NCBI GenBank assembly: GCA_028281495.1
Contig: JANQJU010000025.1
Coordinates: 25,500-89,499, forward strand
Direction of reading: 5' to 3'
DNA length: 64,000 bases
From: SAR324 cluster bacterium
GTDB taxonomy: Bacteria > SAR324 > NAC60-12
Shown piece by piece: positions 8,984 through 18,102 of the stretch; position 1 is the stretch's first letter; each line of letters begins with the position of its first letter. A model generated the notes under the pieces. It had not been told where the DNA came from. It made no database searches and saw only the letters and a program-made list of their open reading frames with translations. The position numbers were made by a program, and so were the translations under genes.

Positions 8984-9265
8984 TTAGCTGTGCAGGCGGA
9001 CTTCTCCCGCTGTCTCTTGTGGCGGGTTTGGAAACAGGTCGGGATGGTAATGATGAATCCATTCCACAGCCGTGCTATCGGATTTTTCCATCCCGTCGTG
9101 GGTTTCAAAAACACTCACGGTGGCAAACAACCGGCCTCCAGTCACCAAGGCATAAAAATTGATGAATCCTGGAATCGCTTTCACTTTCGGCAGCAATTCC
9201 TTGTCCACAGCCTTGATCACGTGTTCGGGCTTCTCAATGACATATTGTCTGATACTCAGGAACAT
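8984..9265 (-). CDS. Small ABM-like (dimeric alpha-beta barrel) protein
   Basis: A 93-residue protein beginning MFLSIRQYVIEKPEHV, with VKAIPGFINFYALVTGG and ATVSVFETHDGMEKSD. This beta-alpha-beta-beta pattern resembles the antibiotic-biosynthesis-monooxygenase superfamily of ferredoxin-like dimers. The ATG at 9265 has a strong GGAGG six bases before it. The frame continues upstream to 9343, but those 26 residues are not family-like. It follows iolA by 165 bases with a perfect hairpin between, so it may be cotranscribed with iolA. No role in inositol catabolism is established for such a protein. Catalytic or structural function cannot be told from sequence. Confidence 0.75.
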   Translation of the reverse strand: MFLSIRQYVIEKPEHVIKAVDKELLPKVKAIPGFINFYALVTGGRLFATVSVFETHDGMEKSDSTAVEWIHHYHPDLFPNPPQETAGEVRLHS

Positions 9266-9389
9266 GTTTTCCTCCTTTTTTGACGCTTTAATGATGAAAT
9301 CAGAGTGTCGAACTCTAATTTCCATGGGGACCAACTCCACCAATGGAACGAGTGCCTCTTGTTTTCCACTGGGGAAGTTGGGCTAGGAC

Positions 9390-9414
9390 CCCATGGGTTT
9401 TCGAAACCCATGGG
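9390..9414 (-). other. Perfect hairpin between iolA and the ABM-like gene
   Basis: CCCATGGGTTT and AAACCCATGGG form a perfect 11-base stem with a TCG loop, 16 bases beyond the iolA stop. There is no U-run after it on the minus strand, so it is better read as an RNA-stabilising or processing hairpin, or a partial terminator, than as a full intrinsic terminator. Confidence 0.55.
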
Positions 9415-9430
9415 CACTTAGATGTAGGTG

Positions 9431-10936
9431 TTACTTCATGGTCGGCATGACAAAATCAGCTCCAGAACGTATTCCGGTAGGCCAGCGAGTCGTGATAGTT
9501 TTCAGCTTTGTGTAAAACCGAACTCCTTCGGGGCCGTGCATATGATGATCTCCAAACAAAGAGTTTTTCCACCCACCAAAGCTGTGGAACGCCATCGGCA
9601 CTGGAATCGGTACGTTGACTCCCACCATACCCACTTCGATATCGGCAGCAAAAGCACGTGCCGAGTCACCATCTCGCGTAAAAATTGCCACACCATTCCC
9701 AAATTCATGTTCATTGACCATTTGCACAGCGGTTTCGTAGTCAGGACTCCGCACCACAGAAAGGACTGGACCAAAGATCTCTTCTTTATAAATTCGCATG
9801 GCCGTCGTCACGTGATCGAATAAGGATCCGCCCAGGAAATAACCCTTTGCATAATCCGGTTGGTCCATTTGAAAATCTCGTCCATCGACCAGCAGCTTGG
9901 CACCTTCATCCACGCCAATGTCGATATAACCTCGAACTCGTTCCAAATGTGGCTTGGTGACTAGCGGACCCATTTCCATCGCTGGATCCGAACCAGGGCC
10001 GATTTTCAGAGATTTGACCCGAGGAATGAGTTTTTCCAACAAACTGTCTGCAACGGCATCGGTGACCGGAACTGCCACCGAAATTGCCATACACCGTTCT
10101 CCTGCAGAGCCATAGGCTGCCCCCATCAGAGCATCCGCCGCTTTGTCGATGTCAGCATCCGGCATGATCACCATATGATTTTTAGCCCCTCCTAAGGCTT
10201 GAACTCGTTTTCCGTGCGCAGCTCCCGTTGCATAAATGTATTTTGCGATGGGAGTCGACCCAACAAAACTAACGGCTTTGACATCGGAATGGGTCAAGAG
10301 AGCATCCACGGCCTCTTTATCACCATGAACCACGTTGAACACACCATCGGGCAAACCCGCCTCTTTCAACAATTCAGCCACCACTAACGATGCAGACGGG
10401 TCACGTTCCGAGGGCTTCAAGACGAACGTGTTTCCGCAGGCAAGGGCCACAGGAAACATCCACATCGGAACCATGACCGGAAAGTTGAATGGGGTGACCC
10501 CTGCCACAACCCCCAACGGTTGCCGCAGAGAATGGCTGTCAATATTACGACCTACGTTTTCCGCGACCTCTCCTTTGAGCAAGTGAGGACCTCCACAAGC
10601 AAATTCGACCACTTCCAAACCGCGGGTGACCTCTCCCAAGGCATCACCATGCACTTTGCCGTGTTCCGAGGTGATGATCTCTGCGAGCCGGTCTGCATTG
10701 GCTTCTAGTAAACTCTTGAATTTGTACATGATGCGTGAGCGGCGGAGCGGGGTCACAGCAGCCCAAGCAGGGAATGCTGCTTTTGCGGCAGCAATGGCTT
10801 GCTCCACTTCGCTTTTGGGTCCCAAAGGAACCTTGGCTTTGACAACACCAGTTGCAGGGTTGAAGACATCGGCCAGACGATCACTGCGACTTTCGACTAA
10901 TTTTCCGTTGATGAAGTGCTGCAATATTTCACTCAT
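9431..10936 (-). CDS. iolA: Methylmalonate-/malonate-semialdehyde dehydrogenase (CoA-acylating)
   Basis: Oxidises malonate semialdehyde, the final inositol product, to acetyl-CoA with NAD and CoA. It is a 501-residue aldehyde dehydrogenase with [36 protein letters not shown] and the catalytic cysteine in [14 protein letters not shown], the signature of the MmsA/IolA branch. The C-terminal [17 protein letters not shown] and [16 protein letters not shown] are also typical. The ATG at 10936 has GGAGG before it; the open frame to 11002 adds 22 residues that lie in the leader. It is divergent from iolC across a 438-base region with two operators. Confidence 0.96.
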   Translation of the reverse strand: MSEILQHFINGKLVESRSDRLADVFNPATGVVKAKVPLGPKSEVEQAIAAAKAAFPAWAAVTPLRRSRIMYKFKSLLEANADRLAEIITSEHGKVHGDALGEVTRGLEVVEFACGGPHLLKGEVAENVGRNIDSHSLRQPLGVVAGVTPFNFPVMVPMWMFPVALACGNTFVLKPSERDPSASLVVAELLKEAGLPDGVFNVVHGDKEAVDALLTHSDVKAVSFVGSTPIAKYIYATGAAHGKRVQALGGAKNHMVIMPDADIDKAADALMGAAYGSAGERCMAISVAVPVTDAVADSLLEKLIPRVKSLKIGPGSDPAMEMGPLVTKPHLERVRGYIDIGVDEGAKLLVDGRDFQMDQPDYAKGYFLGGSLFDHVTTAMRIYKEEIFGPVLSVVRSPDYETAVQMVNEHEFGNGVAIFTRDGDSARAFAADIEVGMVGVNVPIPVPMAFHSFGGWKNSLFGDHHMHGPEGVRFYTKLKTITTRWPTGIRSGADFVMPTMK

Positions 10937-11077
10937 AACGCCCCTCCTTTCTCCGATTGAGAATTGTTTTATTGAGATTTGATGACTGAGAACCGCATTC
11001 AAAAACCCCTTCCATAAGCTCCTTTCTTTTTTCGCATTTAAAATCTTGACATACTTCAGATTAACGATGAGACTCCC

Positions 11078-11121
11078 GATGTATGCGTTTACATCCTACA
11101 AAAATTATGGTTTGTAAACAA
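11078..11121 (-). promoter_or_regulatory. iolA promoter with overlapping operator
   Basis: On the minus strand, TTGTTT (11116-11121) and TAGGAT (11093-11098) are 17 bases apart. The -10 runs into the palindrome GATGTATGCGTTTACATC (11078-11095), whose arms GATGTA/TACATC are perfect. A repressor bound there would cover the start site. Confidence 0.55.
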
Positions 11122-11213
11122 AATAAATTTCTGCTTTTTTTTCATTTTCTCGGAAAATGAGGCATTTTTTACGAGAAATTCGGTGCTGATTGAGGCATGA
11201 TGCACCAAAAAAT

Positions 11214-11225
11214 GTAAACGTTTAC
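11214..11225. promoter_or_regulatory. Perfect LacI-family operator before iolC
   Basis: GTAAACGTTTAC is a perfect 12-base palindrome. It lies 150 bases before iolC and 130 bases from the iolA operator, placed to control the divergent pair. Confidence 0.65.
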
Positions 11226-11374
11226 CTAATTTCACTCCAATACAAACAATCAGATAACCAAGAAAATCGACCCCATAGAGGTTCGTCGCCACCACAGTGG
11301 AGGATGCTTCTCTATGAGAAAGCCGATGCATAATCCGATGAGACTGCCTCATCCTGATCTCGGGAGAATTTGGT

Positions 11375-13306
11375 ATGACCTTAACCGCAACTGATTTGGA
11401 TTTTCAACGACCCCTCGATCTCATCTGCATGGGACGGGTCGCCGTTGATTTTTATGCTGAACAAATCGGCAGCCCTTTAGAGGATGCCCAAAGTTTTCGG
11501 AAATATTTGGGAGGATGTGCCGGAAATATTTCGGTAGGCACCTCTCGTTTGGGGTTGAAGTCCTCCATGTTCTCACGGGTGGGAAGCGATGACATGGGGA
11601 AATTTTTGACCCAGACACTCAATCGTGAAGGCGTTGACACCTCCCGCCTGATCGTTGACTCAGACCACTTAACCGGTTTGGTCATTTTGGGTGTCGATCC
11701 TCCAGATCGCTTCCCATTAATTTTTTATCGAAAACAATGTGCCGATATGCAGATGGATCCGGTCGATATCGACCCTACCTATATCGGCTCAAGCAAAGCC
11801 TTGCTCGTCACGGGGACCGGATTTTCCCAGCCAGGTATGTATGCGGCAAGCTTGCAAGCCATCATGACGGCCCATACCCAAAAAACGGCTGTGATTTTAG
11901 ATATCGATTATCGGCCTGTTTTGTGGGGGTTGACTTCCCCTGGGGATGGCGAATCTCGCTATTACGATTCGGAACCGGTTACAGCGACTTATCAAAAGAT
12001 CTTACCCTATATTGATTTGATCGTAGGAACGGAAGAAGAGATTCACATTGCGGGTGGTGGAGCGACCCCTCAAGATGCTTTGTCAAGAATTCGACAGGTT
12101 TCTAGCGCTCCTATTGTGATGAAAAAGGGGGCCCTTGGCTGCGAAGTACATCTAGCCTCAGGTGAGGTGGTGGAATGCAAGCCGTTTCCAGTAGAGGTGT
12201 TCAATGTTCTTGGAGCGGGAGACGCTTTCATGAGTGGTTTTCTGCGTGGATGGCTCACCGGTAAAGCCTGGAGGGATTGTGGACAGTATGGAAACGCGAA
12301 TGGGGCCATTGTTGTGTCTCGCCACGGATGTGCTCCAGCAATGGCTAACTTTGAAGAGCTTCAGCATTTTATCAACACCTATCATAAAGACTCCGACGTA
12401 CTCGACAGTCCTGCCTTGGCAACCTTGCACCGTCAATCGGTCTTGGGAGCACCGCAACAAAAAGAACTTCTGATCTTAGCTCACGACCACCGCGTTCAAT
12501 TTGAACAAAGTTGTGAGCTATTGAACCAAGATCCTTCGCTCATTGCTGATTTCAAACAGCTCATCCATCAAGGCTTTCAAAAGGTATGGAACCAATTCCC
12601 CCATCGGGGCCTCGCTCTATTGGTCGATCCACAATATGGCATGGAGACTCTCAAAACCAGTGCCTATCAAAGTTATACGATCGGTGTACCGATTGAAGCT
12701 GCTGGCTCATTTCCGGTGCAGTGGCTTTCTTCCAAAAATCTGTACAGCGAATTGTTGGAACGACCCAGCAGTTGGTTTGTCAAGGTACTGTGGCATTTTC
12801 ACAACGATTTGTCGGAAGACCTCAAAACCGTTCAGTTACAACAATTGAAGCAATTGCATGAGGTTTGTGTGTCCCTCGACCGGAAGTTGATGCTGGAGTT
12901 GATCATTCCAGGAAAATTTCCCATCAACGGCAACAGTCTGTCCGGAGCGATTCGGACTGTATATGAGGAAGATGTTTATCCATATTGGTGGAAAATTCCC
13001 CCGGTGGACTCCTCGGATGAATGGCAATTGATTACAAAGGCTGTAGACGCATTTGACCCTCATTGTGGGATTGTGTTGCTTGGGCAAAACGCCAGTATGG
13101 ATCGATTTCAAGCTTGGTTTTCCATTGCCCGGCAAACACCACACACCGTGGGGTTTGCGATTGGGAGGACCATTTTTTGGCAGCTTTGGGAACAGTTTGC
13201 TCAAGGCAAGATCGAAAGCGAAGCGGTTCAAGAAGAAATTGCTCGCCGATACGAGGAACTCATTCAAGTATGGGATGCCTCCCGTTCCAACACAACCGAA
13301 AGCTAG
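11375..13306 (+). CDS. iolC: Two-domain 5-dehydro-2-deoxygluconokinase / DUF2090 aldolase-like protein
   Basis: Residues 1-340 are a PfkB-family kinase that phosphorylates 5-dehydro-2-deoxy-gluconate. They include CMGRVAVDFYAEQIG, LGGCAGNISVGTSRLG and the catalytic-Asp motif NVLGAGDAFMSGFLRGW near residue 280. Residues about 355-640 are the DUF2090 domain, a class I aldolase-like TIM barrel fused to IolC in many proteobacteria, with LLILAHDHRVQFEQS and GLALLVDPQYG. The fused part is thought to supply the IolJ step, giving DHAP and malonate semialdehyde, and no separate iolJ is seen here. GGGAGAA precedes the ATG. It is the first gene of iolC-iolB-iolD-SBP-iolE-iolG. Confidence 0.93.
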   Translation: MTLTATDLDFQRPLDLICMGRVAVDFYAEQIGSPLEDAQSFRKYLGGCAGNISVGTSRLGLKSSMFSRVGSDDMGKFLTQTLNREGVDTSRLIVDSDHLTGLVILGVDPPDRFPLIFYRKQCADMQMDPVDIDPTYIGSSKALLVTGTGFSQPGMYAASLQAIMTAHTQKTAVILDIDYRPVLWGLTSPGDGESRYYDSEPVTATYQKILPYIDLIVGTEEEIHIAGGGATPQDALSRIRQVSSAPIVMKKGALGCEVHLASGEVVECKPFPVEVFNVLGAGDAFMSGFLRGWLTGKAWRDCGQYGNANGAIVVSRHGCAPAMANFEELQHFINTYHKDSDVLDSPALATLHRQSVLGAPQQKELLILAHDHRVQFEQSCELLNQDPSLIADFKQLIHQGFQKVWNQFPHRGLALLVDPQYGMETLKTSAYQSYTIGVPIEAAGSFPVQWLSSKNLYSELLERPSSWFVKVLWHFHNDLSEDLKTVQLQQLKQLHEVCVSLDRKLMLELIIPGKFPINGNSLSGAIRTVYEEDVYPYWWKIPPVDSSDEWQLITKAVDAFDPHCGIVLLGQNASMDRFQAWFSIARQTPHTVGFAIGRTIFWQLWEQFAQGKIESEAVQEEIARRYEELIQVWDASRSNTTES

Positions 13307-13317
13307 GAGACATGGTT

Positions 13318-14133
13318 ATGATCGAATCAATGATTTTATATCGGGATGGATTTGCCAACGGGTATTCTCCCATTACCCAAATCGAAGGCGCAGAGGATCC
13401 AGTGCAAATGAATTTTGGCATTTTGAAGATGAAGTCGGGAGAAAGGTTCAAAAATACATCCGATCTCGAATGCACGTATTTGCTCATGAATGGAAAGGCC
13501 ACGTTCACTTTGGAGGGAGAGCGCTACCCTATGGAACGCCATTCCATTTTTGATGAAGATCCGTACACCTGCAATTTCTCTAAAGATATACCAGCCGAGA
13601 TAGAGGCCTTCACCGACTGTGAGTGGGTTGTTTGCCAAGTGGCCAATGAGGTGGATTTTGGAGTTCGCTACTTTCCTCCTGAAAAAATGTGGGAATCAGA
13701 ACATCGCGGGAAAGGCCTCTTGGAAGACACCGCCTACCGCATTGTTCGCACCGTGTTTGATAAACGAAATCATCAAGAATCTAATATGGTGATTGGGGAA
13801 GTGATCACGTTCCCAGGACGATGGTCGAGCTATCCTCCCCATCATCATCCCCAACCGGAATTGTATCATTACCGATTCACTGAACCGCAAGGCTACGGGC
13901 ATGCAGAACTAGGAGATATTGTGTTCAAAGTCCAAGAAAACGACACAATCAAAATCACGGATTTACACGATCATTCTCAAGTCGCGGCTCCCGGATATGG
14001 GATGTATTACCTTTGGGCGATTCGCCATTTACCCGACAATCCCTACACAGTCCCCGAATTTACCGAAGCCCACCAGTGGATGATGAAAGACGATTCCAAT
14101 GTGTGGAAACCCAAACAACGAATAGAGACCTAA
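13318..14133 (+). CDS. iolB: 5-deoxy-glucuronate isomerase
   Basis: Converts 5-deoxy-glucuronate to 5-dehydro-2-deoxy-gluconate. It is a 271-residue bicupin-like protein with the metal-binding segment SYPPHHHPQPELYHYRF near residues 175-195 and a C-terminal GMYYLWAIRHLPDNPY. Two ATG codons lie at 13312 and 13318; AGGAGA at 13305-13310 is only about two bases from the first but eight from the second, so 13318 is preferred. The gene follows iolC by 11 bases and precedes iolD2 by 11 bases. Confidence 0.95.
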   Translation: MIESMILYRDGFANGYSPITQIEGAEDPVQMNFGILKMKSGERFKNTSDLECTYLLMNGKATFTLEGERYPMERHSIFDEDPYTCNFSKDIPAEIEAFTDCEWVVCQVANEVDFGVRYFPPEKMWESEHRGKGLLEDTAYRIVRTVFDKRNHQESNMVIGEVITFPGRWSSYPPHHHPQPELYHYRFTEPQGYGHAELGDIVFKVQENDTIKITDLHDHSQVAAPGYGMYYLWAIRHLPDNPYTVPEFTEAHQWMMKDDSNVWKPKQRIET

Positions 14134-14144
14134 GGAGAGAACCC

Positions 14145-16016
14145 ATGAAAACGATTCGTCTCACGATGGCACAAGCTTTGTTGAAGTTTTTGGATCAACA
14201 GTATGTTGAAATCGATGGACAAGAACACAAATTCGTCCACGGGGTGTTTGGTATCTTTGGTCATGGCAATGTGACCGGAATTGGGGAAGCTTTGGAATAC
14301 GGAGGCACGGGTCTCACATTCCGCCAAGGACGTAATGAGCAAGGTATGGTTCATGCCGCGACAGCATTTGCAAAACAGAAAAATCGTTTGGGGATTTATG
14401 CCTGCACAAGTTCGATTGGTCCCGGAGCCATGAATATGGTGACAGGTGCAGCAACAGCAACCGTCAACCGAATTCCCGTGTTATTGCTTCCCGGTGATAT
14501 TTTTGCCTCGCGTCAGCCTGATCCCGTGTTGCAACAGATCGAAGTGCCTTGGGATTACACCCTTTCTGCGAATGATTGCTTCAAACCGGTCAGCCGCTAT
14601 TGGGATCGTATCAGCCGCCCTGAACAACTCATGACAGCAGGTTTGAATGCGATGCGTGTGTTGACCGATCCCATTGAGACAGGGGCGGTCACTCTGTCCA
14701 TCCCTCAAGACGTGCAAGCCGAGGCTTATGACTACCCAGCCGAATTCTTTGAAAAACGAGTTCATGCCATTGAGCGTGCCCCTCTTTCTAAACGAGCATT
14801 ACAAGAAGCCTTGGAGGCTCTTAAACAGACGCAAAAGCCGCTAATCGTTGCAGGGGGTGGGGTCCACTATTCGTTGGCAACCGAGACACTTCGTGAGTTT
14901 GCCGAGAAATTCAGTATTCCCGTTGCCGAAACCCAAGGTGGCAAAAGCGCTTTGGCGTGGGATCATCCCATGAATGTGGGAGGAATCGGTGTGACCGGGT
15001 CCAAAGCGGCAAATCTGTTAGCCAAAGAAGCCGATTTGATTTTGGCGGTTGGAACACGCTTGGGGGACTTCACAACCGCTTCTAAACAGGCGTTTGCCAA
15101 TCCAGATGTTCAGATTCTCAGCCTCAATGTTGCTCCGTTGGATGGCTACAAAATGGGGGGAATTCCTTTACGAGCCGATGCCAAAGAAGGGCTGCAAGCC
15201 TTGTCGACGGAGATGGAACAAGCACGAATGGAAACGTCAGCGGCCTATAAAGAAACCGTCCTACAACTTGTTCAAGAATGGAATGCAGAAGTAGATCGTC
15301 TGTATTCGTGGAAACTGGAACAGGGCAATGCTCAAACCCAGATTTTAGGAACAGTGAATCGCTTTGTAGGAAATAAAGATGTGGTGATTTGTGCGGCTGG
15401 AAGTTTGCCCGGCGACTTGCATCGGTTGTGGCGTAGTCCGGCTCCCAAAACTTATCATTTGGAATATGGCTTTTCGTGTATGGGCTACGAAGTTGCCGCA
15501 GGATTGGGAGTGAAAATGGCCATTGATCCAGATGCCGAAGCTTACGTTGTGGTGGGTGATGGAAGCTACATGATGCTTCATTCGGAACTGCTGACCAGCA
15601 TTCAAGAAGGTTACAAAATTACCATCATCTTGTTTGATAATCATGGGTTCCAGTGCATTAAAAATCTCCAAATGGGCAATGGAAGTGAAGGCTTTGGTAA
15701 TGAATTTCGTTATCGAGATCCGGAGACAAATCGTCTGACCGGAGAATACATACCGATTGACTTTGCAGGATATGCTCGAAGCCTGGGAGCTAAGGCCTAC
15801 TTTGCCCAGAACGCTGAGGAACTCGACTCTGCTCTAGAGTCAGCAAAAAAGGAGACCGTTTCTACGCTCATCGAGGTTAAGGTGGAGCCAGGAACAATGA
15901 CAGGAGGCTATGAATCCTGGTGGCATGTGGGTGTACCTGCCACTTCCAATAGTCCAAAAGTCGAAGCAGCTCATCACGCCATGCAAGCCCAAGTGGCAAA
16001 AGCCAAGCGTTACTGA
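14145..16016 (+). CDS. iolD: IolD copy 2, trihydroxycyclohexane-1,2-dione hydrolase
   Basis: A complete 623-residue ThDP enzyme for the ring-opening step. It has FRQGRNEQGMVHAATAFAK with the cofactor Glu, ACTSSIGPGAMNMVTG, the central domain with ETQGGKSALAWDHPMNVGG, and the Mg-ThDP motif VVGDGSYMMLHSELL. AAGGAG lies just before the ATG at 14145. It closely resembles the copy at 1-1717, suggesting a duplication that left one copy in the operon and one near the regulator. Both keep the visible cofactor motifs. Confidence 0.96.
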   Translation: MKTIRLTMAQALLKFLDQQYVEIDGQEHKFVHGVFGIFGHGNVTGIGEALEYGGTGLTFRQGRNEQGMVHAATAFAKQKNRLGIYACTSSIGPGAMNMVTGAATATVNRIPVLLLPGDIFASRQPDPVLQQIEVPWDYTLSANDCFKPVSRYWDRISRPEQLMTAGLNAMRVLTDPIETGAVTLSIPQDVQAEAYDYPAEFFEKRVHAIERAPLSKRALQEALEALKQTQKPLIVAGGGVHYSLATETLREFAEKFSIPVAETQGGKSALAWDHPMNVGGIGVTGSKAANLLAKEADLILAVGTRLGDFTTASKQAFANPDVQILSLNVAPLDGYKMGGIPLRADAKEGLQALSTEMEQARMETSAAYKETVLQLVQEWNAEVDRLYSWKLEQGNAQTQILGTVNRFVGNKDVVICAAGSLPGDLHRLWRSPAPKTYHLEYGFSCMGYEVAAGLGVKMAIDPDAEAYVVVGDGSYMMLHSELLTSIQEGYKITIILFDNHGFQCIKNLQMGNGSEGFGNEFRYRDPETNRLTGEYIPIDFAGYARSLGAKAYFAQNAEELDSALESAKKETVSTLIEVKVEPGTMTGGYESWWHVGVPATSNSPKVEAAHHAMQAQVAKAKRY

Positions 16017-16071
16017 GTCATATAAGGTTCTAAAACAAAAGATCGACTATCTATTTTTAAGCGGAGGGAGA

Positions 16072-17187
16072 ATGAAACGAATTTTAGGATTTACTCTAAC
16101 TGTTTATTTATTTCTTTTTCTTTGGGGGACAGCCCAAGCGCAATCCAAAACTTATGAAATCGCCATGTTTGTACCGCACTCTAAAGGAGATTCTTTTTGG
16201 ACTCCTTTAGAAAATTTTATGCGTGCCGCTGGTAATGATTTAGGAATGACGCTGCGGGTCTACTTTGCTGAAGGCAGTCGGGTCAAGATGCGTGAACAAA
16301 TTAAGGAGGCCACTGAAGGACCCAACAAAGTGGATGCAGTGGTCTTTCAAAATTTCAAGCAAGGCGGCCCGTCTTTCTTGAAAATTGCCGAAGCAGCCCA
16401 AGTCCCTGCATTTTTGTTTAATGCTGGAGTGGATCACACGAAAGCCGGAAAACCCCGAGAAAAATACAAACACTGGCTAGGAGAAATGCTCCCGGATGAT
16501 GAACGGGCAGGTTTCGATTTAACCAATATCTTACTGGATACCGCTCTTGAAAGAGATATCCCACTTGGCCCCTATGGCAAGCTAGAGATGATTGCCATCA
16601 CCGGAGTGGTTTCTGACGGAGCTGCCATAGAACGCGAAAAGGGCTTACAACGTGCTGTCAGTTCTCGATCCGACGTGGAGTTACGTCAGGTGGTGCCTGC
16701 CAATTGGAAGCAATCTGAAGCCAAACAACGATTCACAAAAATAACAAAGCGCTACAAGCACATTACCGTTGCTTGGGCCGCCAACGACCCGATGGCTTTG
16801 GGAGTTTTGGACGGGGCAAAAGAAATCAACATGCCCATCATTACTGGCGGAGTGGATTGGACCAATGAAGCTTTACAGGCGGTCCAATCGGGAAAACTGG
16901 TTGCCACGATTGGAGGCCATTTTATGGAAGGTGGCTGGGTGATGGTCCTACTGCATGATTATTTTCAAGGCAAAGACTTTGCGGCGGAGTCCGTCTCCAT
17001 CAAGTCCAAAATGGGAGTGCTTACCCAGAAGAACGTCAAAGCGTATTTTGAGCAATTTGGCGATGGCAATTGGGAAGCCATCGATTTCAAGCAGTTTTCC
17101 AAAGTTCACAACCCCGAACTTGCTGAATATGACTTCAGTCTTTATTCAGTGCTGAACCAATTCACGGCTTCTGCCGTTGGAAATTGA
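16072..17187 (+). CDS. Solitary sugar-type periplasmic binding protein inside the iol operon
   Basis: A 371-residue Peripla_BP_4-type protein with signal peptide KRILGFTLTVYLFLFLWGTAQA. The mature protein shows IAMFVPHSKGDSFWTPLENF, VDAVVFQNFKQGGPSFLKI, VAWAANDPMALGVLDGAKE and MPIITGGVDWTNEALQA, the usual two-lobe pattern. It is only distantly like the 313-residue binding protein of the importer. GGAGGGAGA precedes the ATG. No permease or ATPase lies beside it. It may feed the RbsAC-type importer at 5.0-7.5 kb with a second ligand, or act as a periplasmic sensor component like TorT. Substrate unknown. Confidence 0.88.
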   Translation: MKRILGFTLTVYLFLFLWGTAQAQSKTYEIAMFVPHSKGDSFWTPLENFMRAAGNDLGMTLRVYFAEGSRVKMREQIKEATEGPNKVDAVVFQNFKQGGPSFLKIAEAAQVPAFLFNAGVDHTKAGKPREKYKHWLGEMLPDDERAGFDLTNILLDTALERDIPLGPYGKLEMIAITGVVSDGAAIEREKGLQRAVSSRSDVELRQVVPANWKQSEAKQRFTKITKRYKHITVAWAANDPMALGVLDGAKEINMPIITGGVDWTNEALQAVQSGKLVATIGGHFMEGGWVMVLLHDYFQGKDFAAESVSIKSKMGVLTQKNVKAYFEQFGDGNWEAIDFKQFSKVHNPELAEYDFSLYSVLNQFTASAVGN

Positions 17188-17200
17188 AGGAGACACCATT

Positions 17201-18094
17201 ATGTTCAACTCATCACAAGTCAAATTGGGCATTGCTCCCATCAATTGGACAAACGACGACCTTCCAGAACTCGGTGGACACATTCCTTTGGAACAATGCT
17301 TGGATGAAATGGTCCAAGCCGGTTTTCAAGGGTGCGAATTGGGGAACAAATTTCCCCGAAAATCGGAGGATCTGAAATCGTATTTGGAGCCCAGAAGCTT
17401 ACAATTAGCAAGCGGTTGGTTCAGCACCTATTTTACGGAAGGGAAACAGGAAGAAACTTTGCACGATTTCATTTCGCATCGAGACTTTTTATACGAAATG
17501 GGAACCCAGCAAATCATTGTCAGCGAGTGTGGGCATTGCGTGCAAGGAAAACTGCAGTCCGTTTTTGATACCAAACCGGTTTTCAATGAATTGCAATGGA
17601 AGGCATTGGCAGATGGGCTAGAAAAATTGGCCACATTGGCCCAAGAAAAAAACATGGAGATCACTTACCACTACCACATGGGAACTGGTGTTCAAACTCG
17701 TGACGAGGTGGATCGTTTGATGGAACTCACAGATCCCGAAAAAGTGTCACTCTTGGTGGATACTGGACATATCACCTACGCCGGAGGAGATGCACTCAGT
17801 TTGACCAAGGCGTATTTACCACGTATCAAATATGTTCACTTGAAAGATATTCGCGGAGAGGTACTCGACTCTGTACACAAACAACGAATGAGTTTCATCG
17901 ATTCGGTGAAAGCCGGAGTCTTCACGGTTCCTGGAGACGGAATGATCGACTACCGTCCCATTTTCGAAGCACTAAGCTCCCAAAACTATCGCGGTTGGTT
18001 CGTTGTAGAGGCCGAGCAAGATCCTGACAAAGCCAATCCGCTGGAATACGCTCAAAAGGCGCGTCAATACCTACGAGAAACCATTAATCTATAG
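17201..18094 (+). CDS. iolE: Inosose dehydratase
   Basis: Dehydrates 2-keto-myo-inositol to trihydroxycyclohexane-1,2-dione. It is a 297-residue xylose-isomerase-like TIM barrel starting with VKLGIAPINWTNDDLPELGG, and has EITYHYHMGTGVQTRDEVD, LLVDTGHITYAGGD and YVHLKDIRGEV, which carry the metal ligands of the family. AAGGAG lies 8 bases before the ATG at 17201; an upstream in-frame TTG overlaps the previous gene and is not needed. The gap to iolG is 8 bases. Confidence 0.95.
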   Translation: MFNSSQVKLGIAPINWTNDDLPELGGHIPLEQCLDEMVQAGFQGCELGNKFPRKSEDLKSYLEPRSLQLASGWFSTYFTEGKQEETLHDFISHRDFLYEMGTQQIIVSECGHCVQGKLQSVFDTKPVFNELQWKALADGLEKLATLAQEKNMEITYHYHMGTGVQTRDEVDRLMELTDPEKVSLLVDTGHITYAGGDALSLTKAYLPRIKYVHLKDIRGEVLDSVHKQRMSFIDSVKAGVFTVPGDGMIDYRPIFEALSSQNYRGWFVVEAEQDPDKANPLEYAQKARQYLRETINL

Positions 18095-18102
18095 AGGACG
18101 TT

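Larger units (their letters stand above)
10937..11374. promoter_or_regulatory. Divergent promoter region between iolA and iolC
   Basis: A 438-base AT-rich spacer. It holds the iolA promoter and operator (11078-11121) and a perfect 12-base operator (11214-11225) nearer iolC. An 87-codon minus-strand frame across it lacks a ribosome-binding site and covers both operators, so it is not called as a gene. Confidence 0.7.

Noticed and set aside
11089..11352. 87-codon minus-strand frame between iolA and iolC
   Set aside because: It covers the iolA promoter and both operators, has no ribosome-binding site and no family-like sequence.
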